From the NCBI GenBank assembly GCA_002633005.1, contig NMRA01000303.1, positions 134,438-183,854 on the forward strand: a stretch of 49,417 nucleotides of DNA, written 5' to 3'. Positions 23,853 to 32,800 of the stretch are shown here, one piece after another; the stretch's first letter is position 1, and every line of letters begins with the position of its first letter. The notes beneath the pieces were generated by a model. The model saw nothing but the letters and a program-made list of their open reading frames with translations. It was not told the DNA's origin and made no database searches. The position numbers and the translations under genes are program-made. This stretch comes from Phoronis australis (lineage: Eukaryota; Phoronida; Phoronidae).

Positions 23853-26800
23853 CCTAAACAGTTATTGTTGCTGTTGGTGGTGGTGGTGTTGTTGTTACTA
23901 ATCACTGACTTATGATTGTGTCCGCAGAGAGACATTGAGAAAAGTTTGCCCAGTGCCAGTCCTGCTGCTGCGGTGCAGAACAGTCAGGCTGTGAAGGACC
24001 TCCGTCAGCTCATGTCGGAGGTGGAAGCTATCAAGGCAGAGAGGGAGGCCATGGAGATGGAGATCAAGGAGGCCAAGTGTGACATGAGTAGGTTAAGGGT
24101 ATTGTGATATTGGTTAATATTGATAGTGGTGTTGATGGATATTGATATTGATATTGCTATCGATTGAGTAGTTGTAGTAGTTGAGTACCTTGTGTGTCAC
24201 TTCTAATGAGACCGCCAACTTTGTGTATTTTCAATGGATGAAATCTGATCTTGCGCATGAGCTGTGGTGTCATTATTCACTAGCAACACCTGACAAAATT
24301 AGCATGTACGTCGTTTGCTAATCATGGTTGGCTGTTGTGTGGTCGGGTGTTTGGCCACACAGGCGAAATGTAAAGGACTAAGTTTCCACAGCACTGAAGT
24401 TTGAATTTTGCAATTACATGACCAGTAGCATTGCCAAAAGTACTCACAATACCAACAGTTCTAATATTGGAAAACTTTCAACAGCGTTTCAACATCAATT
24501 TTTTTTCCGTTGTACTAGACAGTAAAATAGATGCGAGAAATTTCCATCACAATACACTAAGCAGAAACTGAAATTGGTAATTTAGGAGGGTGGTGCCTCT
24601 TCTAGGATATTTCGCAAGAAAACGTCGGAGTTGCAAATCTGTTGTCCCTAATCTATGATGAGACATAATAACTTTTAACAAGTCAAATAGCAATAATAAA
24701 TTCATCCATGCTCATATGATGACTTGACAAGTTTGGCCAGTTGTGTCTGTGGGAAGATGGTGATATAATAGTTGGATGCTTCTACTTTGTTATGGTTTGA
24801 AATGTTAGGCACTTATACATATTCAGAAATTAACTGAACATTAAAATGGCCCATACATAAAGTGTGTCGAAGGACTTTGCAACATAATTAGCCAAGCTAC
24901 AGATATGTTTCTACGGCGATATTTCTTAATGCCGTGGAAATAAAAAATGTTTAAGAAAAGAACGAAAAGAGGGAAAATGACGCTTTTGGTATTGTTAAAG
25001 GAGAATGCCACCCGATTTAATTAGTCTTTTTTGCCATCTTAATCGCTCTATATCTTCATCGCCTCACTTACGGTCGACCTTACCTTGCCAAGAGGTGTTT
25101 CGTTAACCTGTGAGGAAGGTGAGAAACGACGCTAGCGATGTCAGTGGTTCATCTGCAGAGTGAATGCCGCTATGTTGCGGTGCATCGTTCCCGCTTGTCC
25201 GAACTATGCAGCTGCGAGGAAAGCGGGTATATTGTTTTTTGACTTCCTCGAGAGCCCAAAATACTTAGGAAGTGGCTCGTAGTAGTGAAGAATGAGAAGT
25301 ACGCTGTAAATAGCAAGTATGAGGCGGTGAAACATCTCCGTGACTGTGGCCTGCGGACGTAGTGCCTGGCGAATGCCGGCTTACCCGCAAATAACTATCC
25401 GTACGTTCCATTGTCTGAGCTTGTTCACGGCGCCTCTCTAGTATTTCTTCATCACTGTATTCCTGTTCGAATTGATAGCCTGTGAAACTTAACGTTCCAT
25501 TTGCGAAGTGAGCTCTAGCTCGTCCTAAGTCGGAATTGCGAGTTGCCATGTTGACGTTTATCTACTGAGCGTTCTGTTTCAAAATGAATTATTCTCACCC
25601 TAACCAATACAAAACTGAAACAAAGTCTGTCTCATTAGATGCAATTTGTAATGCCGTTGGAGTGTTCGTGAGTGCAAATGATTTCAGAAGCCAGCAATGA
25701 ATAAATCACTGCTTTACCGACTTTACTGAGGTGCAATAAAACTAATTGATGGGACACCGAGGCCGTGTGAGCTCATGCTAATTTAGTGTTTGCTGGCAGA
25801 AACTATTGTGAAACATCTCGATTTCCATCCCACGGCCAGGTGTTAGGGGAATCTTTATTTACATTTACATTACTCAAATAATGATTGTCAATGTACAACT
25901 TCTGCCCTGTCGGTGCTGTGGCCAAAGCTGAACCTGAATTTGCAATCCCCGACGAGTAAGTAAATTTGCAGTATCATGGCTAATTCACCAACATGATCAT
26001 GTGTATATTACTTTGGCTCACTAGTGTAGTATTTTCTTGACTGGAAGTTTAGTTTGCACTGAACTTTGGCTGGTTTATGTTCGTGATGCCTGATCAGTTT
26101 CCGAGCCACTGGCCGGGATAACCGTAGTCAATCCGGCTGGCCGCGACGGGCCTGATCGGGCTCTGAGCCACTGGCCAGGATAACAAGCATTTTGTGTTTA
26201 GAACTAAAAAAAATCATATGACTAAACAACACAGATTTAGGTTCTCCCGTCTGTATCTCACGGAAAATACTTCGAATTTATCTCCGAGCAGACACCAAAC
26301 TTCTGCTACGGACATTATTGGCCTGCAGAACAGCCTACGGTGTGTCCAAATACCGATAAATCCGTAAGAGCGAAATAAAACAACATGTTTTTATAAAAAT
26401 TCGGTGTATTTTTAAGGGTTTTACATCGAAGTTTGATGATTTATTGGACAGGTGTAAAACGATGTATTCAAGCAATAAACTGACACGAGTAACTTGTGTT
26501 GTGAACTGCTGAACAGACTGCGTGTGAAACCAATTACATTATTGGATAATTTCAACACCTCCGTCAGGTGTCAGGTAACGCAACCGTACGTGACGTTATG
26601 GAGTAGAACTACTCGATCTAAATTAGGTTGTTTTTTGGGTGTCATGCTCCTTTAAAATAATAGAAATTATCAATTACCTTATTCAAGAATTGTACGTGGA
26701 AACAGTCTACTTCGAAGATGGCATTGTGGTCCATTGCACAGTCAAGAGCTTTGTTGTCATTTCAGGCTCCAAGTTCATGAATGCATTAGCTCAGGATGGT

Positions 26801-29800
26801 GCCCTGAATGAGGAAGCTCTGTCAATGGCAGAGTTAGACAAGATCTATCAGCCATTGAGACAACAGGTGAATGATAGCTGCAGAAGGCAAGAAGACCTCT
26901 GTAGCAGGATACAGGTGTGTATTTGGGGTGTCAACCTCTGAGGGCCTGGAAGACAAGTGGACCTCTAGGTGTTCTAAGTTAATTTGGCGAGAACGGTAAA
27001 ATCTCACCAATTTCAGACAAAAATAATTACCAAAATTGACCTTTTTTCATTTCACAAAAATGCCTCTATTGTTGTAAGTGATTGGTCACACTTTTTCAAA
27101 ATATCTGATAGTAGCTGAGGTATAGCACTGATACATGGAAAAGCATTAATGTGGGACAAATTGTCTTTTTGTGGAAAAATGATAAAATAAAGTTTCGCTA
27201 GTCGGCCGTCTGTGTCCTAAATTGGTGAGATTTTACTGTGACAAGTTTTATAGTAAATTAAGCTGTTTGGCTATTGTGCTAAATGCTTGCTTTATGTCAG
27301 CGGTCTTGTGTGAAGACCCATACAGTTACCTTGATCAACTTGATGTGTTAGCAATGTTGCTCTTCGCCATTATAGTTCACCTGGACTATTTTATTTAGTA
27401 ACTTTATAAGTATCAACACACCGTCTGTTCTGGTTTCCTTGAGAGTTGTCTGCATCCATCTTCATTTTTGGTGTATTGTTCTTCAACTCAATGAATAAGA
27501 TATTCTAGTTAGGTTTGTTAAGACTGGCCAATGATTGTTTAGAAATGTGAGTGCACTGCGACATCATTTTGGACAATTGGACAGGAATGGAAATGGCATT
27601 TAGCTGCCTGTTGTGGTACATTTATCTGCCTGTTCTGGTACATTTATCTGCCTGTTCTGGTATGACACTCATTCAATAATGTTGTCAGAAATTTGTCTTT
27701 TTGACTGTTTCTGAGTTGACGCTAACTACCTTCAAATTATCAAAATGATTTTTAAAAATCCAGAGTCGTATTTTGCCTCATGTAATACTCACTGTCAATT
27801 AAAACTTAATCATTTAATTGTTCTAGAGTGCCAATGACCAGTTTTGTAAAGACAAATCATCCAATCAGAGTGCCGCAAGTCGAGAAGCAATATTACGGGA
27901 TTTAGCTGCCGCTTACGATAGTTTCATCGAATTGAAGAGCAATCTTCAAGAGGGCACCAAGGTAAGAAAGGGGAACAAGGTTTGTATGATTTGTGTTTAG
28001 GAACAAGGGGTGGTTTGTACGATTTGTGTTTAGGAACAAGGGGTGGTTTGTACGATTTGTGTTTAGGAACAAGGGGTGGTTTGTATGATTTGTGTTTAGG
28101 AACAAGGGGTGGTTTGTATGATTTGTGTTTAGGAACAAGGGGTGGTTTGTATGATTTGTGTTTAGGAACAAGGGGTGGTTTGTATGATTTGTGTTTAACA
28201 GGTTTTTAGGTAGTGTGAAGCTGCATTCGACTTTTTATCTTGGGGCAAGTTTAATGTTATAAAATACTAACAATGAATGGCTGAACATTGTAAGGAGATT
28301 GAGGACAAGACCAGATATAGAGCTTTCACCAGGTCGCACAACAAAGCTTCTCTCAGTGAATTTAACGAATAAGCTATCACTGATTGCGCATGAAAAACAA
28401 TCTAGTGATTGACTGGAAAATGCCAAAGTAGTTAATAATAAAAGCGACACTAGATAAAGAAGAATAAGGGAACCCATTTGCATTTAGAAAAGCATCCAAT
28501 GTCATGAACAGAGATGATGGTGCGTTTATGACATCATCTTGACCCCCGCTACGTCACAGGGTCACACTAAGGGAGGAAGCATGCAACATCGACTTTTGAG
28601 AACTCCTGCCATTTATTGGTTAATTTCCTGGATTTTTAGAAGAAATGTCTACTGTAATTAGATACCTTGATCTATATACAAAAGAGGTGGAATGAGAGAG
28701 TGTTGTGGGTCTTTACAGTACAAGGCAAAAGTAATCAGACAAAATACTGTTTGTCGACATGGCAGCTAGTTCTGTTTACAACAAAAATAACTGGTAATGA
28801 CTATTATGGCGACAAACCTTTAATTACAGAACCACTTAGTCACCTTGTTTATTTTCCTGTCAATTCCCCTTCATTCTCGGGTCATGAGAGATGAATTTGA
28901 CTTCTGCTCAACTGTCATGACTGAGATATCTGGGACATTTTGTCTGAACACTTTTGGCGCGTACTGTATGCGCTACTTTCTGCCATAAGCAAACACTGTT
29001 AATAGCCATCGAATCACAGCTCAGTGGCAATCATTATATATTGTGGTATAAGATGTTCTCTCGAAACAACCGTGAGTCAGATATAGTGTTACACTAGGGT
29101 GATCTGGCCAAAGTTAAGTACCTCTGACCTTATTGAGAGTATCCATGACGACTGTTTCATGAAAAGTGACTCGAGAGTCAAGTCAGAAATTTACGCTCCA
29201 CACAATTATTTTTAAAAAGCAATTAAATCTCTCAGCCTCTGTTTATTTATAAGAAATATCCTCACTTTTAGGTCTTGTTGCTGATTAACTTCTGTCAGTT
29301 TTCGTTTGTCAGCAGGGCTGGTCCCAAATGCTTATAAGCTGTTGTTTGAAACAAAAATAAATGGGTTGTGTTCTACGGGACTCCCATCATTTTTCAAACG
29401 CATTTTTGCTAATATTTTTATCAATTATTTGTTCACTCAAATTTGTATAAAACACTGAGTGTGTGTCACCTTTTTAAAAATGTTTTTCATCCAGCTTCGT
29501 GCTTTGACTGCTTCAACCGGGTTTATTTCAGTTCTACAATGATCTAACTCAACTGCTGGTCAAGTTCCAAAATAAGGTCAGTGACCTTTGTTTCGCCCGT
29601 AAGACGGAGAAAGAGGAGCTAATGCGAGACCTCCAGGCATCCATCGCCAGCCAGAGGTCAGAACCGGCACCGCAACCGCCATCATATCAGACTCGTATGT
29701 ACTCTTAAGAGCCACATGCTGTTTTTCTATTAACTCTAGAACTAATGTTTTGTAGCAGCTAATCAGCTCATGCACCATTGTTCAACCTTTTTCCAGAGCT

Positions 29801-32800
29801 TTCCAATTAAAAGCCCATGCACTTGCATACTTGCAGATATGGTAAGACATTTTTAGATAGTGGGCCGGTTAGCTTAGTTCTTAGCAGTCAAGCTTTCCAA
29901 GATCATTTCAGACTTAACTATTGGTCACATGACCATCACATGGTGTTTAAGAGGTCACTTATTCTTACTCATGTCATACCAACGGGCTGATGCATAACAG
30001 CTTATTAATAGGCAAGATTTCAGTTGAGAAAAGTCAGAGTGAGGTGAGGTCAAGTAATTACGACGACTACCAAATCAGAACGAGAATTCTTAAATTATTT
30101 CACTCACAAACCTTTGGCAAAACTGGGATACAGTACAATCCAAAAGTATTCAGACAAAGTGTCCGGGAATTTTACGTGATGGCTAGCTGGAAGCTGAGTT
30201 CATCGTCAGAGTTATCTCCCCTCAAGACTAAGAATGAAGGGGAATTAACAGGAAAGCTAGTGAGGTGGCTAAGCCACGCTGTAATTAGAATATTGTTGCC
30301 TAGTTACCACCAGTCATTTCTTGCTGTTTGCAAAATTAAACATCATGATGGGAAACAGTATTTTGTGAGGAGACAGCATAGTTCAGTGGTTTGAGCTCTG
30401 GGCTCCTGTTGGGGGAAACCCGGATTGGAATCCTGGCTTTACTAGCTGACAGTTGAGCATTGCACAAAGGTGTCTCCTACTCCTCTGAGCTCTATCTTAG
30501 TAGTGAATGTACGCAAGGGAGTGAATGAGAACCTGAATATAATGCGAAAGGGATTTCTAGGGCTGTACTCATACTTATTTAAAATTTTGTCCGATTACTT
30601 TTACTCGTATTGTATATTTCAGAGTCTGACTACATGTACTTTTTACAAATCTTAAGAATCGTACTAGTTGTTGTTTTATGACACATTGAGTGCCAACCAT
30701 GCGACTCACCAAGTAGCAGCTATGTACATTGAAATCTCTCCCAACTTTGGACTCAATATTTGAGCGTGGATTAAGAGTAAATCTGTCATAAAATTCATAC
30801 TTTCATATATGCCAGTTTTGGCTCATGCTGAAACATCTCACTCACACATTTCTTATGCAAGTTTAAACTGTCAGTAGTCATCTTCTTTATCAGTGAAGGC
30901 TGTGTCTGTCTTGAATGCAGTTTTCTCCCCTTGTTGCCTTATAGCTGGTGGAGACGCAGGTCGTAGACAGCCCCCTGCCCGGCCTCCCCCTCCCAGTGTG
31001 CAGCCACAGGCACCGTCAGGTAACCAATGTCATGGAAATTGTCTACATTAATGGAGTGTATTACAGTAATTTGTTTGCGATTCATATTGACAATGTGAGA
31101 GCATTGTAATTACCATGCGATTCATATTGACAATGTGAGAGCATTGTAATTACCATGCGATGAAGCGGGTTTGAAGCTATAGTGTAGGTCCCAAATTTTT
31201 GTCTGACCAATCAAAAAGGAGTCGGCGACTGTTGTCAACCTGTCAAAAAAATTGACCGACTGATCTGCTACTTTTTTAAAACTTTGTAAATATATGCATT
31301 TATTCCCAGTAACTCAAAAAATTGTACAATGTAAATCATAATTATATAAAAATGCACAAGACCACCCACTTACTGGTAACTTAGATTTCGACATGGATAA
31401 AATTTGATCTTCCATTTTTGAATCTGGAAACCTGTCTGATCTTTCCGAAAATATATTTCTCTGTGTTATTGTACTGTTTTAAATATTCGCAAAAGAATAA
31501 AAAATTGGTAAAGTGCCTACCATCCATCTTTGACATTATATCTGATATTTCGCTGGAATCAATTCTGTTGAACAGATACCATTGATTACAAACACCATGA
31601 ATATCAACATAGAATGAAACGCGTCTAAGTTTCTGGGGGTTCTTTACAAAATATACTTGCAGAAGACGCCAAGAAGACTATTTTTTAAAGATATGAATTT
31701 GTACATAACATTTGGTGAACTTGCTGTCACACTGAAACCATCTTGGTTTAATACCTACAGAAAAATTACACATATTATATACACTGTATTCCAACCCATT
31801 CATTTCTGATCTCAAATATTCATTTATCCTGGCTTGTGATCTGCTAATTGTTAGTAGGAAAACTTACAGCAGACAGCAGTGCCTACATCACTTGAATTTG
31901 TCGTGCCACTTCATGTGTTTATTTTTGATATTCCTAAATTGGACTGCAATAACAAAACGCTGCTTCACTGTATGCACAAGAATTTAAAAAATATGCGTTA
32001 GCATGTGATGATTTGCTACTGTAACTTATCTGTGATTTTTTACCCAAGTGACGACAACAATGGGAACTGCACTAACGACTCCTGGTAGAGTGCCTGGTCG
32101 GTGTCAGTTAGATGATCAGTCACCAATTCATTGCTCATCTGTCAGACAAAAGTATGGGCCACAATTCCTTATTCAAAAAGACCAATAACCAAGTGGTATT
32201 TTAATCCTCGCGTCAGCATGAAGCCAGAGACAAAAATGGCTTTGTCTGTACGTCAAACTGAAGTTGGCATGTGGTGTCTGAAGAAGGAAGCTTTGGATTT
32301 TGTTCATGTTTTGTACAAATGTGAAGGTGGAGCATATCAACGCACCAGTCAAAATTTGAGACATTGATGTCATTTTCAGTTATGATAGAGTTAGCAGATA
32401 TGTTGGAAATAGAATGTAGTTATTCATCGATCTTACAATTGACCTATCGCCAGGATTATGACGGACGGCTTAATTGACCAATCAGAACACAGCATTCTTG
32501 GCACACCTTCGTCTGCGTTTCCAAGCCGCCATTTTACCCGACAAACCACACGTAGTCGAGTAAAACTTACTTTAGTCTATAGCGCAAGAAATTGTCCGCT
32601 AAGAATGGGGAAACGGTGTTGATATGGCGTGTGTAGCACCGACAGCCGTTATGCTGCTCCAGAATAATATCCTGTCATTTTTTGGCATGTCCTAAGCCGA
32701 AAAATGATTTTGAAAAGCGTTCAAACTGTACGGCCACACGAGCAGCTGAACTTAGCGATGTTGCTTGGATAACTCGAAAGTTATAAGCACAAATATTAGT

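Larger units (their letters stand above)
24999..26651. mobile_element. 1.65-kb Kolobok-like DNA transposon, internally deleted
   Basis: TTAA at 24995-24998 and 26652-26655 flank terminal repeats AGGAGaATGcCACCC / AGGAGcATGaCACCC (13 of 15). A THAP-like reading starts at 25172 (+) and a second ORF starts at 25549 (-). TTAA duplications plus a THAP domain fit the Kolobok superfamily. No catalytic domain remains. Duplicated phrase 'gagccactggcc.ggataac' at 26101-26120 and 26163-26182. Confidence 0.7.

Noticed and set aside
23696-23935. Minus-strand ORF with a poly-Gln run
   Set aside because: Produced by the (TGT)n microsatellite in intron 10.
27902-28209. ORFs on both strands with perfect 11-residue repeats
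   Set aside because: A 33-bp repeat with no stops gives open frames on both strands. It sits in an intron and has no other coding sign.
29862-29930. tRNA-like phrase 'gggccggttagcttagttc'
   Set aside because: A-box-like start only; no B box at the right spacing, so I do not call a SINE here.
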